Position numbers and translations under genes: made by a program. The notes under the pieces were generated by a model. It searched no databases. It was not told where the DNA came from and worked only from the letters and a program-made list of their open reading frames with translations. Below, one piece after another: positions 8,890-18,654 of a DNA stretch of 64,000 nucleotides. How positions within the stretch are numbered: the stretch's first letter is position 1; the number at the start of each line of letters is the position of its first letter. Origin of the DNA: Corynebacterium yudongzhengii (GTDB taxonomy: Bacteria > Actinomycetota > Actinomycetes > Mycobacteriales > Mycobacteriaceae); the NCBI RefSeq assembly GCF_003065405.1, contig NZ_CP026947.1, forward strand, positions 310,001-374,000. Direction: 5' to 3'.

Positions 8890-11800
8890 CTACGCAACCG
8901 CAAACTCCACGTGATCACCGGGAAAGAGCTTCCGGCGATCCCCGTTGACCTCCACGGTCACAGGGTTTTTGGCGTCGTCTTCCACGCGCACCTCGACCCG
9001 CTCGTGGGCGGCCTTCACCTGCACCGGGCAACCGCGGTAGTAGATGCGAAAAGCCACGTTGTCGACGGCGTCGGGAAGCGCCGGACGCAGACGCAGCACC
9101 CGCCCGCGCACGCTCATGCCGGCGAGGCAGCGCTGCACGTAGTCGACGGTGCCGGCCATCACGCCGGTGTGGATGCCCTCGGCGGTCGAGGAGCCGGCCT
9201 CGTTGTCGATGTCCGCCTCGAGTGCCTGCTGGTACAGCGGCCACGCCTCGTTCGGCGAGTAGCCGTTGATCGCCCACGCGTAGACGATCTGGCTGAGCAT
9301 CGAGCCATCCGAGGTGCGCTCGCGGTAGTAGCTGATCGTGCGCTGGATGGCACCCTCGTCGAGCGAGTATCCCATGTGGTCCAGGATGTCGGCGAGCTCG
9401 TCGGGTGCGAAGACGTAGAAGAGCATCGCTACATCGGCCTGCTTCGAGACCTTGTAGTTGTTCGGCGAATCCCCCTCGGCGGCCAGGATCAGATCGAGCC
9501 GGCCGATGTTGCCGTACTTCTCGCGGTAGCCTTCCCAGTCGAACTCTTCAAGGTCCTCGTAGCCGTCGAACTGGCTGAGCACGCCGTCGTCGTGGAAGAC
9601 GAGGCGCAGGTTGCGGGAGACGTCGTCAAGCCGGCGCAGATCCTCGTCGGTGAGGTTCAAATGAGCGCGCAGCACGGCGGCGTCGACGTCGTCGAGGTAG
9701 TCGTAGATCTCCAGCGCCTTCGTCATCACCCACGAGGCGAGCACGTTGTTATACGCGTTATCGGTCAGACCCTCACCGGGTGCCGAAGGGTAGCCATCGT
9801 GGAACTCATCCGGCCCCATCGTGTGGTGCACCGAGTACCGCCCAGTCGCCGCGTCATACGTGGCCATCGAGGCATACCCGCGCGCGGCGTCGAGGATGAG
9901 CTCGGCACCGACATCACGCATGAAAATCCCGTCGTGCGTGAACTGGAAATAGCGCCACACGCTCAGTGCGACCTCGAGGCCCACGTGGCGCTGGTGGTGC
10001 GAGTTATCCGGCATCCAGGCGTCCATCCGCGGGTTATACAGCACCGGCGGGGTCTCTTCGCATCCCGACGAGCCCGACTGCCACGGGAAGATCGCCCCAC
10101 GAAAGCCCAGCTCGGAGGCAAGCGCGCGGGCCATAGGCAGGCGGCGGTGGCGGTAGCGCAGCAGCGCGCGGGTGAGCTCGGGGCGCCGGGAGGTCAGCAG
10201 CGGGTAGACGAACTGCTCGTCCCAGAAGATGTGCCCGCGATAGCCCTCGGCGGTCAGCCCGCGGGCGGGCAGGCCGGCGTCCATGCCGGAATCCACCTTC
10301 ACGATCGACTGCAGAATGTGGAAGGAGTTCACCCGTAGCGCGAGCGCGTCGGTACGCCCCGCGGGCAGCGAGGTGTCATAGACCTGCCAGATCGCCGACC
10401 ACATGAGCGAGTGCTGACGCTTGAGCGCCGCGAACTCGCCGAGCTGCTCGAGCTCCCAGCACACCTGCAGCTCCGGGGTCGACTGCGCCCGATCACGCGA
10501 GGAGAACACCGCGGCGATCTTCTCGATCGACACCGGCTCATGCGGATACACCGCGGCCGTGTAGTCATGGCCATGGAGCTCGCCCTCGGAAAACGGCGTG
10601 CCCTCGCCGAGCCCGTCGGTGCGCGCGGCGATGCTGATGGCGATGTCGGACTGGTTGGTGCGGGTGTTCACAAGGGTGGTGTGCTTATCGACGTGCCTAC
10701 CCTGCGCCCGAGTCAAATGCCGGGTGGTCAGCGCGCGGTCGTCGGCGACATTGCGGTTTTCGACGGCCCCGTTAATCGCCGAGCGCACCGACACCTCGCC
10801 CTGCCAGTTCTCCGGGGCGATGACGATCCGCAAAGCGGCGGCGTGTTTGCGGTGGATCGAGGTCATCTGCTCGATGAGGATGCGGGTGCGACGCCCGTTG
10901 TCCGCCCGCACGCGCAGAAAGCGCCGCGACAACCCGGCCCGGAGATCGAGCTCGAGGCGGGAGTCGAGGATATTCGCGGTCGTCGGCATGAGCTGGGCGC
11001 CCTTATCGTCGAAGACCCGCAGGTAGGTCCAGTCCGGGATGTTGGGCACGTGCTCGGATTCCAGGACCAGGCCCGCGCTGTCGGTGAGATCGCTGTGCAC
11101 GCGGTTGAACACGCCCGCCAGATACGAGCCGGGGTAGTGGGTGCCGTTGTCGACGGTGCCCGGCAGGTTCGCGCGCGTGCCCCAGTAGCCGTTCGCGGTG
11201 GAAAACAGGGTCTCCAGATCGCTGAGCTTGTCGGTGTTCATCCCGTCGATGGCGAACACAGTCGAGCGCGGGGTGTCGTGCTTTTCGGAGAAGCCGAACG
11301 CGAAGTCGATCTCCGAGACGTCGGCGAGGACGCGGTCGGCGCCGGCGTCGAAAAGCCCCTGGGCGACATCCGGGTCACCGTCGGAGCGATCGACGCCGAT
11401 GACCAGCCCGTACTTCGCGGCAAACGCGGCGCGCACCCCGGAGCGGGCGTCTTCGAGCGCGATGCACTGGGCGGCGCGGACATTGAGGCGCTCGGCGGCC
11501 AGCAAGAAAGAATCCGGCGCCGGCTTGCCGGTGATCTTCTCGTTGATGATGTCGTGGCCGTCCACGCGGACGTCGAAAAGCTTCTCCAACCCCGCCGCTT
11601 GGAGGATGCGCTCGGCGTTGCGGGAGGAGGTGACCAGGGCCGTCGGCAAGCCGGCCTCGCGGGCACGCTTAACCAGATGCACCGCGTCGTCGAAGACCTG
11701 CACCCCCGATTCCTCGAGCGCCTTTTCGAAGTAGCCCTGCTTCTGATCGCCCAACGCGGTGATCTCGTCATCGCTGAGCTCCACCCCGCGCGACGCCATG

Positions 11801-12006
11801 AACGCGTGCACGGCGTCCTCGCGGGTGCGGCCGTCGGCATACGCGAGATAATCGGTGGAGATGTCGAACTTCTCGGCGTCAGGGGCCAACTTCGCGAGCG
11901 CATCGTCGAACATCTGCTTCCACGCCTCAGCATGCACGGCGGCGGTATGAGTGATCACACCGTCCATATCGCACACAAGCGCGGCGGGAGTGGGGAGGGT
12001 GCTCAT
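8890..12006 (-). CDS. Bifunctional HAD phosphatase / GH65 disaccharide phosphorylase-like protein
   Basis: A 1038-residue fusion. Residues 1 to about 240 form a beta-phosphoglucomutase-type HAD domain with the nucleophile motif VCDMDGV (Asp13, Asp15). The rest is a GH65 protein: N-terminal beta-sandwich, (alpha/alpha)6 barrel with the general acid Glu734 in MGPDEFHDG, and a C-terminal beta-domain ending in HVEFAVA. GH65 enzymes phosphorolyse or hydrolyse alpha-glucosides (trehalose, maltose, kojibiose). A fused beta-phosphoglucomutase would convert the released beta-glucose-1-phosphate into glucose-6-phosphate. Mycobacteria carry the two parts as separate genes (Rv3400, Rv3401). The start at 12006 follows the site GAGGA; the open frame continues upstream but without family similarity. 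A divergent XRE regulator gene is adjacent. Confidence 0.92.
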   Translation of the reverse strand: MSTLPTPAALVCDMDGVITHTAAVHAEAWKQMFDDALAKLAPDAEKFDISTDYLAYADGRTREDAVHAFMASRGVELSDDEITALGDQKQGYFEKALEESGVQVFDDAVHLVKRAREAGLPTALVTSSRNAERILQAAGLEKLFDVRVDGHDIINEKITGKPAPDSFLLAAERLNVRAAQCIALEDARSGVRAAFAAKYGLVIGVDRSDGDPDVAQGLFDAGADRVLADVSEIDFAFGFSEKHDTPRSTVFAIDGMNTDKLSDLETLFSTANGYWGTRANLPGTVDNGTHYPGSYLAGVFNRVHSDLTDSAGLVLESEHVPNIPDWTYLRVFDDKGAQLMPTTANILDSRLELDLRAGLSRRFLRVRADNGRRTRILIEQMTSIHRKHAAALRIVIAPENWQGEVSVRSAINGAVENRNVADDRALTTRHLTRAQGRHVDKHTTLVNTRTNQSDIAISIAARTDGLGEGTPFSEGELHGHDYTAAVYPHEPVSIEKIAAVFSSRDRAQSTPELQVCWELEQLGEFAALKRQHSLMWSAIWQVYDTSLPAGRTDALALRVNSFHILQSIVKVDSGMDAGLPARGLTAEGYRGHIFWDEQFVYPLLTSRRPELTRALLRYRHRRLPMARALASELGFRGAIFPWQSGSSGCEETPPVLYNPRMDAWMPDNSHHQRHVGLEVALSVWRYFQFTHDGIFMRDVGAELILDAARGYASMATYDAATGRYSVHHTMGPDEFHDGYPSAPGEGLTDNAYNNVLASWVMTKALEIYDYLDDVDAAVLRAHLNLTDEDLRRLDDVSRNLRLVFHDDGVLSQFDGYEDLEEFDWEGYREKYGNIGRLDLILAAEGDSPNNYKVSKQADVAMLFYVFAPDELADILDHMGYSLDEGAIQRTISYYRERTSDGSMLSQIVYAWAINGYSPNEAWPLYQQALEADIDNEAGSSTAEGIHTGVMAGTVDYVQRCLAGMSVRGRVLRLRPALPDAVDNVAFRIYYRGCPVQVKAAHERVEVRVEDDAKNPVTVEVNGDRRKLFPGDHVEFAVA

Positions 12007-12041
12007 GAAGGATCCTCGTCGTCGGAAACTGGAAAGCGCTG

Positions 12042-12074
12042 CCCACTCTAATGGCAACGAGGCGATAGAGTAGG
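12042..12074. promoter_or_regulatory. Overlapping divergent promoters inside an inverted repeat
   Basis: CCCACTCTA (12042-12050) and TAGAGTAGG (12066-12074) match as inverted repeats at 8 of 9 positions, with 15 bp between. Each arm contains a -10-like TAGAGT: on the minus strand toward the GH65 gene, on the plus strand toward the XRE gene, where it ends 8 bp before the ATG. The symmetry makes it a likely operator for the XRE protein. Confidence 0.5.
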
Positions 12075-12079
12075 AGGCT

Positions 12080-12376
12080 ATGAGCCAGTCGACCTCCCCG
12101 GGCAGGGTGCCAGCCCCGCGCGCGAAAGGCGGCAAACCCGCCAGCGACAACCCCGTACTCCAAGCGCTCGGCGCCCAACTGGCGCAACGACGCCGCGACG
12201 CCGGGCGGCTCCAACAAGAAGTCGCCGACACCGCCGGGGTCTCCCGCTCGACACTGCACACTATCGAACGCGGCGGCGAGGGAGTGCGCTGGGAAAAAGT
12301 GCTCGCCGTGGCGAAAACCCTGGGCTTAAGCCCACAGTTCGTGGAGAGCGCGCCTGATTCTTTGGCGGACGGCTAG
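12080..12376 (+). CDS. XRE-family helix-turn-helix regulator
   Basis: A 98-residue DNA-binding protein. After a basic, proline-rich N-terminus of about 25 residues comes a single HTH_3 domain: the recognition region is LQQEVADTAGVSRSTLHTIERG (about residues 45-66), followed by VLAVAKTLGLSP. There is no second domain, so any effector binding must involve a partner or a very small site. It is divergent from the GH65-HAD gene and shares a symmetric promoter region with it, so it is the natural candidate to control sugar use by that gene. Its ATG is 8 bp after TAGAGT and an AGGAGG lies within those bases. The 3' end overlaps the convergent gene by 4 bp. Confidence 0.85.
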   Translation: MSQSTSPGRVPAPRAKGGKPASDNPVLQALGAQLAQRRRDAGRLQQEVADTAGVSRSTLHTIERGGEGVRWEKVLAVAKTLGLSPQFVESAPDSLADG

Positions 12377-12657
12377 GGAAGCTCTGGGCCCTCGGGGTTC
12401 TCCGGGTTATCGTCCGGGCGGCGCTCTTTACGGCGGCGTTGTTCCGCCTCCCGCTGCGCGCGCTCCCGGGCTTCCTTCTCGCGGCGTTCCTTAAAGCGCT
12501 GCTTGTCGATGTTCCACAAAAACTCCTCATCATCATCCGGCCCCTTGATAGCCGGCGGTTCGGCGTTGTTGCGGCTCTTCCAACTCGACGGGCCGAAGGC
12601 CTTCCACAACAGCCAGATCGCGACGATGATCAACACCAACAGCAGAATGCGTCCCAT
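12373..12657 (-). CDS. Small membrane protein with a charged tail, unknown function
   Basis: A 94-residue protein. One N-terminal membrane segment (ILLLVLIIVAIWLLWKAFG) is followed by a cytoplasmic tail with a strongly charged Lys/Arg/Glu helix (FKERREKEARERAQREAEQR) and an acidic proline-rich end. The start at 12657 is set by a very good site, GAGGAGG, 10 bases upstream. I do not recognise a family with a known function. The gene converges on the XRE gene and overlaps it by 4 bp. Confidence 0.75.
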   Translation of the reverse strand: MGRILLLVLIIVAIWLLWKAFGPSSWKSRNNAEPPAIKGPDDDEEFLWNIDKQRFKERREKEARERAQREAEQRRRKERRPDDNPENPEGPELP

Positions 12658-12727
12658 GCATATCCCTCCTCGGTGCCAGGATACGTGGTTAGGGTTTCGA
12701 ACTTTCGGTTGACTAGGGTGGAGCACT

Positions 12728-13048
12728 GTGAGTGAGCAGCAATCGAATCGCCCGCCCGAGCCCGACCCCGAGGCCCGCAAGCGCGCCAACCGCGCCGCAC
12801 TGAAATACGGAGCGGCACGCCTGGGGCTGTTTCTCGGGCTCACGATCGTGATCCAATTGCTGGCCCTGCTGATCGGCGCGCCCGTCCCGCTGGTCATGTC
12901 CGCGCTGTTTGCCCTGCTCATCGCCTTCCCGCTGTCGATGCTGGTGTTCTCCGGGCTGCGCCAGGACGCGACCGCGGCGGTGGCGGAGTGGTCGCGGCAA
13001 CGCCGCGAGCACAAGCAGTGGATCCGCAACGAGCTCTCGCAGCGGTAG
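12728..13048 (+). CDS. DUF4229 family membrane protein
   Basis: A 106-residue protein with two membrane segments (LGLFLGLTIVIQLLALLIGA and VMSALFALLIAFPLSMLVF) flanked by charged ends. The ARLGLF...FPLSMLVFSGLR pattern followed by a basic C-terminus fits DUF4229, a family known from Actinobacteria whose role is unknown. The GTG start at 12728 is 8 bp after TAGGGT, which suggests a leaderless mRNA; GGAG lies within these bases. It is divergent from the small membrane protein gene and is followed by a repeat island. Confidence 0.75.
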   Translation: MSEQQSNRPPEPDPEARKRANRAALKYGAARLGLFLGLTIVIQLLALLIGAPVPLVMSALFALLIAFPLSMLVFSGLRQDATAAVAEWSRQRREHKQWIRNELSQR

Positions 13049-13185
13049 GGGGCTGTTCGGTCTGGGGCGGTTCTGGTTTGGGCCGTTCTGGGGTCTGGCC
13101 TGGGTCCGGTAGCTCTGCTGGTCGCGGCGTGTTGTGCTGGCACTTTGGTGCCTGAGGTTTGCTGAGCGTGCGTTGGGGTGATGTT

Positions 13186-13711
13186 GCGCTATCGCTGGTC
13201 GAAATGAGGAGCATCTAAAGGAGTGCTGGTTTCGACCTCGTGGGACTCCTTTCGGGCCGACTCCTTTCGACCGGGCGTGCTAACGCCATACCGTTGTATG
13301 GCTGCTAGGGTGCCTGGCGTTCTGTAGGTCCGCTTTTCGGTGCGGGTCCGCGTTGCTGCTGCACAAACCCTTAAAGGAAGATGCTTGAGGGACGCGCCCT
13401 TCAAGGTTTTGCGTTGGTAGATGGCCTGATTTGCCGTCCTACAAGGTTCTTCCTTTAAGCATTTGTGTTTGAACGTCCCAGAGGGGCCCATGGAACTGAC
13501 CGAAACCAGGCCTGGGCCCCGCATCCGCATAGCGCGCTATCGCTGGTCGAAATGAGGGGCATCTAAAGGAGTGCTGATTTCGACCCCGCGAGACCCCTTT
13601 AGGGGTGACTGAATTCGTTGAAGCGGAAGCGCACTAAGGCCTACGTTCGAGCGCGCTCCCGGAAACGCAGAGCGAAACCCTCCTGACCAGCGCAAACGCC
13701 CCAGGACCAGA
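13186..13711. repeat. Palindromic intergenic island 1
   Basis: A non-coding block built from GGTCGAAA / TTTCGACC modules. Module copies start with GCGCTATCGCTGGTCGAAA at 13186 and again at 13534. Between them a 101-base hairpin region has the stem CTTAAAGGAAG (13370-13380) with CTTCCTTTAAG (13449-13459). The stretch 13186-13470 matches 20863-21104 in island 2. The right end (GACCAGCGCAAACGCCCC, about 13694-13711) matches the ends of the other islands. Outside it, GGTTCTGG motifs (13063-13109) face their reverse complements (13700-13750). No gene is visible from 13049 to 13754. Confidence 0.8.
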
Positions 13712-13754
13712 ACCAGACCAGAACCAGCCCAGAACCACCCCAGAACGCCAACCC

Positions 13755-14696
13755 CTACCGCCCGAACAGGAACGCGACCGCGAGCATCGCGGGCAGCGAG
13801 AGGAACGTGGTCAGAAAGACGGTGTCACGGGCGATGATTTCGCCGCGTCGGTAGGTGGCGGCGTAGTTGTAGACGTTCTGGGCGGTCGGCAAGGCGGACA
13901 GGATCACCGCCGCGTACATGAAGTCGCCGTCGATGCCCAGAACCAGGCAGCACAGCCAGGCGATAACCGGCATGCCCGCGACCTTCAGTGCCGTCGAGGT
14001 GATCACGGCCGGGCGGTCCGGTACGGAGCTCAGCACGCCGCCGACGGTCAGGGAGGCACCGAAGCTCATGAGGATCATCGGGATGGAAGCCCCGCCGAGG
14101 ATGCGGATGGGCTCCAAAACGGGTTCGGGCACCCGCCAGCCCATCAGGGCGACAGCCAGCCCCGCGAACGAGGCCACCACCACCGGCGAGATCAACGCAT
14201 TGCGCACCGACAACGTCACCGCCCGTCTGCGCGAGCCGTGGGCGACCGAGTCCTGGTCGGAGCCGAGAAACGCCAGGATGATCGGGGTGAACACTGCCAT
14301 CTGCATCAGGAGGGTGGGGATGACGTGGGTGGCCTCGCCGAGGACGTAGATGGACACGGGGAGGCCTATATTCACCGAGTTGAAGTAGCTGGAGGCGGCG
14401 GCGCCCATGGTTGTGGTGGGGACGTCGCGTCGAAAAGCGAGGTTCGACGCCGCCACGTACAACCCTGCCGTCAGTGTCGTGGCCAGCGCCACCACCAGCA
14501 CCACCGGGGAGAAGAAGTGCTGCGGGTCGGAGCCGACGACCGAGGAGAAGATCAGCGCCGGGGTGCAGGCATAGAACGCGACCCGGTTGAACATGAGGCG
14601 CGTCTCGCCCTTGGGGATGATCCCGCGGCGCGAGAGCAGCCAGCCGGTAGCGATGACGGCGAAGATGATCGCAAAGCCGGTGATGACATCGAGCAT
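13755..14696 (-). CDS. AEC-family (auxin efflux carrier-like) transporter
   Basis: A 313-residue membrane protein of the AEC family (permease group that includes malate and malonate carriers). About ten hydrophobic segments are arranged in two halves. Family signatures include an N-terminal FAIIFAVIATGWLLSRRGII, the mid-protein SSYFNSVNIGLPV, and LSALPTAQNVYNYAATY near the C-terminus. The substrate, probably a small organic anion, cannot be read from the sequence. It starts 1 bp after the menA stop, so the two are probably one transcript, although a functional tie to menaquinone is not evident. Confidence 0.87.
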   Translation of the reverse strand: MLDVITGFAIIFAVIATGWLLSRRGIIPKGETRLMFNRVAFYACTPALIFSSVVGSDPQHFFSPVVLVVALATTLTAGLYVAASNLAFRRDVPTTTMGAAASSYFNSVNIGLPVSIYVLGEATHVIPTLLMQMAVFTPIILAFLGSDQDSVAHGSRRRAVTLSVRNALISPVVVASFAGLAVALMGWRVPEPVLEPIRILGGASIPMILMSFGASLTVGGVLSSVPDRPAVITSTALKVAGMPVIAWLCCLVLGIDGDFMYAAVILSALPTAQNVYNYAATYRRGEIIARDTVFLTTFLSLPAMLAVAFLFGR

Positions 14697-14697
14697 C

Positions 14698-15594
14698 TCA
14701 GCCTCCCAGCAGGAACATGACCGCGGCCGTCACCAGCGCCCACACCAGCATCGCCCGGCCGTTGGATCCGAGTACCGGGATGAGCTCGGCACCCGAGGCG
14801 GCGGAGTTCATCCGCCGGATCCCCGGCAGCGTCAAAGGCAGCGCCACCAGGCCGAGCAGCAGCCACGGCGAGGAGAAGGCGAACAGGACAGAAACCACGA
14901 AGGGCACGAGCGTCAGTGAGCTGAAGAGGAGGCGGGAGGGGCCGTCGCCGAGCGTGACTGCCAGCGTGATCTTGCCGGTGGCCCGGTCGGAGGGGATGTC
15001 GCGGATGTTGTTGGCGAGGTTCACGCTCGCGGAGATCGCGCCGATGGCGACGGCCGCCGCGAAGCCCACCCACGTCACCGTGCCGGCCTGCGTGTACTGG
15101 GTGCCCATGACCGCGACGAGGCCGAAGAAGATGAAGACCGCCACCTCGCCGAGGCCGCGGTAACCATAGGGATTCTTGCCGCCGGTGTAGAACCAGGCGC
15201 CGGCGATGCACACCGCACCAACCAGAATGAACCACCACGCCGAAAACAGCGAGAGCACGATGCCGGCGATACCGGCGACGGCGAAGGCGGAAAACGCCGC
15301 GTACTTCACGTGCTCCGGGCGGGCGAGGCCGCCGCCGGTCAGGCGCGCAGGTCCCGAGCGGTCCTCGTCGGTGCCGCGGATGCCGTCGGAGTAGTCGTTG
15401 GCGTAGTTGACGCCGATGATCAACGCCCAGGCGACGATGAACGCGAGGATGGCTTGCGGTAGCTGGAAACCGCCGGCATAAGCGGCGGTGCCGCTGCCGA
15501 CGATCACGGGTGCGAAGGCATTCGCCCAGGTGTGCGGGCGTGCGCCTGCGATCCAGTCGGCGGCGGTGGCGGGGTACTTTTCGGCGGCGGACAT
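14698..15594 (-). CDS. menA: 1,4-dihydroxy-2-naphthoate polyprenyltransferase
   Basis: A 298-residue UbiA-family prenyltransferase that joins the polyprenyl chain to 1,4-dihydroxy-2-naphthoate in the membrane, giving demethylmenaquinone. The first Asp-rich motif is NYANDYSDGIRGTDED (prenyl diphosphate and Mg binding); the second is NLANNIRDIPSDRATGK. About eight membrane segments follow the usual pattern. I chose ATG 15594 because a GAGGGA site and a -10-like GACAAT lie just upstream and the protein then begins close to the conserved WIAGARPHTW; ATG 15612 would add six residues. The other menaquinone genes lie within 17 kb. Confidence 0.95.
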   Translation of the reverse strand: MSAAEKYPATAADWIAGARPHTWANAFAPVIVGSGTAAYAGGFQLPQAILAFIVAWALIIGVNYANDYSDGIRGTDEDRSGPARLTGGGLARPEHVKYAAFSAFAVAGIAGIVLSLFSAWWFILVGAVCIAGAWFYTGGKNPYGYRGLGEVAVFIFFGLVAVMGTQYTQAGTVTWVGFAAAVAIGAISASVNLANNIRDIPSDRATGKITLAVTLGDGPSRLLFSSLTLVPFVVSVLFAFSSPWLLLGLVALPLTLPGIRRMNSAASGAELIPVLGSNGRAMLVWALVTAAVMFLLGG

Positions 15595-15695
15595 GTCGGT
15601 ATTGTCCCTCATGAGAAAAATCGGCGCTGCGTGGGCCTGGGCTCTCAGCGAAACCGCTAGGGTGAGAGGAATCTTCCAGGAGGTGATGGTGAGGC

Positions 15696-16568
15696 GTGTG
15701 GGTTGATTATGTCGTCAAGCAAGTGGCCACCGCTGTGCCCAATTTCCTGCGCTCGCTGCCGCTGATGCTCGATAATCGGCTCTCGCGCCGTCGGATCCCG
15801 CAGTCCTCGCCCGAGGACGTCATCATCTCGCTGACCAGCCACGGCGTCCGCCTGCGGCACGTCCACTTGACCATCGAGTCGATCGCGCGCGGCAACACCA
15901 CCGCCCCGATCGTGCTGTGGCTCGACGACTGCGACTACGACTCGGAGTGGCCGCCGCAGCTGCGCCGCCTCGTCGAGCGCGGCCTGCAGATCAAGCGTTC
16001 CGACGGCCGCTTCGGCCCCCACACCAAATACTGGTGCACGTTCCGCGAGGTCGAGGGCACCGGCCGCCGCGTGGTCACCGTGGATGATGACATGATCTAT
16101 CCCGAGTGGTTCCTCGAGCGCCTGCTGTTCATCGCGCAGCTGCGCTCGGATTGTGTCGTCGCCTACCGCGCGCACCGCATCGAGCTGCGCGACGGCGCGC
16201 TCTTGCCCTATCGCAAGTGGACGCCCGCGAACACCTCGGACGCGTCTTTCCTGCACTTCGCCACCGGGGTCTCCGGAGTGTATTACCCGGCGGCGTTTGT
16301 CACGCACACCGTCGCCCAGGGCGAGCGTTTCCTCGAGGTCAGCCCGCGCGCCGACGACGTCTGGCTCCACCTCATGGCCTTACGCTCCGGGCATCGGGTG
16401 CGCCAGGTCTTCAGCCGCCCGCGCAGCTTCGCGGTCAACCCGCCGGCGCAGCGCGACGCGCTCGTGCACGGCAATACCATGGGCGGCGGCAACGACGAGC
16501 AGATCGGCCGGGCCTACAGCGACGCCGACGTCGAGAGGCTCTGCGCCATCGCGAAAGAGGAGGATTAG
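15696..16568 (+). CDS. Glycosyltransferase-like protein of unknown specificity
   Basis: A 290-residue protein with signs of a GT-A fold: an N-terminal VIISLTSHGVRLRHVHLTIES stretch resembling sugar-nucleotide binding, and a metal-binding DDD in VVTVDDDMIYPEWFLE (about residues 127-142). A later ADDVWLHLMAL segment fits an acceptor-side acidic motif seen in similar enzymes. There is no signal peptide or membrane segment. The GTG start is placed by AGGAGGTGA about 10 bases upstream. The gene is divergent from menA and abuts an aldo/keto reductase gene (stop and start adjacent), so they probably share a transcript. The product might be a cell-envelope sugar, but nothing shown proves it. Confidence 0.75.
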   Translation: MWVDYVVKQVATAVPNFLRSLPLMLDNRLSRRRIPQSSPEDVIISLTSHGVRLRHVHLTIESIARGNTTAPIVLWLDDCDYDSEWPPQLRRLVERGLQIKRSDGRFGPHTKYWCTFREVEGTGRRVVTVDDDMIYPEWFLERLLFIAQLRSDCVVAYRAHRIELRDGALLPYRKWTPANTSDASFLHFATGVSGVYYPAAFVTHTVAQGERFLEVSPRADDVWLHLMALRSGHRVRQVFSRPRSFAVNPPAQRDALVHGNTMGGGNDEQIGRAYSDADVERLCAIAKEED

Positions 16569-17476
<908 letters not shown>

Positions 17477-17480
<4 letters not shown>

Positions 17481-18610
17481 GCTTCAAAAAGCTTCGCGAC
17501 GGCCCGCCGATCCACCTTCCCCGGGCCCGTCACAGGCAGCTTATCGAGATGGCGCACATCCTTCGGGACCTGCCAGCGGGGGAGGTGGGCGAGACCGTCG
17601 AGAAGCTCGGGGATCTCCGCCGTGCCGGTGTAGGCGGCGACGATCGCCTGACCGAAGCGGGGATGGGGGATGCCGACGACGCAGGCGTTGGCCACGCCGT
17701 CGATAAGCATCATCTCCCGCTCCAAGACCTCCGGGTGGAGCTTCATCCCGCCGGAGGTGATCACCGCGTCGAGGCGGCCGGTGACCACGAGGCGCTGGTC
17801 GCGGATTTCGCCGCCGTCGGAGGTCGCGAACCAGCCGGGCTCTGCGAAGGCCTCGTGGCCCGGGAGGTTGCGGTAGCCGTGGGCGATGGTGGCGCCGCCG
17901 AGGTGGATGCGCCCGCCGCGCACGCGCACCCTGGTATGCGCCAGGGGGCGGCCGTCGTAGACGCAGCCGCCGGCAGTTTCCGACGACCCATACGTCGTCA
18001 CCACATTGATGCCCAGCTTTTCGGCTGCGCTTAAGAGCTTCGGGTCGGTCGCCGCCCCGCCGACGAGTACGGCATCGAAGCTGCGCAGCGCATCGATGCC
18101 GGCTAAGGTCTCCATCGCCTTATTAAGCTGCAGGGGCGCCAGCGAGGTGTAGATGCGATCGCCCGTGGCGCTGAGGCGCGCAGCTGCGTCGGCGAAGGCG
18201 TCGATGTGAAAGCCCTGCGAGACGTCCAGGCAGAGGGGCTCGGTGCCGGCGACGAGCGAGCGCACCAGCACCTGGATGCCCGCGATGTGGTGCGCCGGCA
18301 TCGCCAACAGCCACTGGCCCGTGCCACCGAGGCGCTGGTGCGTATCGTCGGCGCTTGTCACCAGGTTTTCCGGGGTCAGCTGCGCGCCCTTCGGGGTGCC
18401 GGTGGAGCCGGAGGTAGCCACAACGAGGGCCACGGCGTCGTCGATAGGCTCGCCGGCGCGCTGGGAGTGGCGCAGGAGCTCGGTGCGCGTGGAATCGAAC
18501 GCCGGGACCGGCAGGTAGGTGTGCCGCCCGCCGATCGCCTCCTCCAAGGCGGGCAGGACCGCGCCGGGGTCGTGCGGGTCGACGGGCAGGATGTCCAAGT
18601 GACGGCTCAT
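17477..18610 (-). CDS. menE: o-Succinylbenzoate-CoA ligase
   Basis: A 377-residue acyl-CoA synthetase (ANL superfamily) that adenylates o-succinylbenzoate and forms its CoA thioester, step four of menaquinone synthesis. The P-loop-like motif VATSGSTGTPKGAQLT is at about residues 92-107. TTYGSSETAGGCVYDG is the adenylate-binding segment, and GPGKVDRRAVAKLF holds the C-terminal catalytic lysine. It is shorter than most MenE proteins because the N-terminal domain is trimmed, a form I recall from mycolic-acid bacteria. The ATG at 18610 lies 8 bp after TACATT, a leaderless arrangement, and AGGG is close by. Upstream codons in the frame show no conservation. Confidence 0.93.
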
Positions 18611-18618
18611 AAACCCTG

Positions 18619-18646
18619 AATGTAGCGGCTTGCGCTGGAGTAGCAT
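18619..18646. promoter_or_regulatory. Divergent leaderless -10 elements of menE and the YkvI-type gene
   Basis: On the minus strand TACATT (18624-18619) ends 8 bp before the menE ATG. On the plus strand TAGCAT (18641-18646) ends 8 bp before the ATG at 18655. The region between the two start codons is only 44 bp, so the -35 regions overlap. Confidence 0.5.
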
Positions 18647-18654
18647 ACTTGCGC

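Noticed and set aside
10411..12051. 546-codon plus-strand frame opposite the GH65-HAD gene
   Set aside because: The minus strand has a clear two-domain enzyme with catalytic residues; the plus frame has no recognisable feature.
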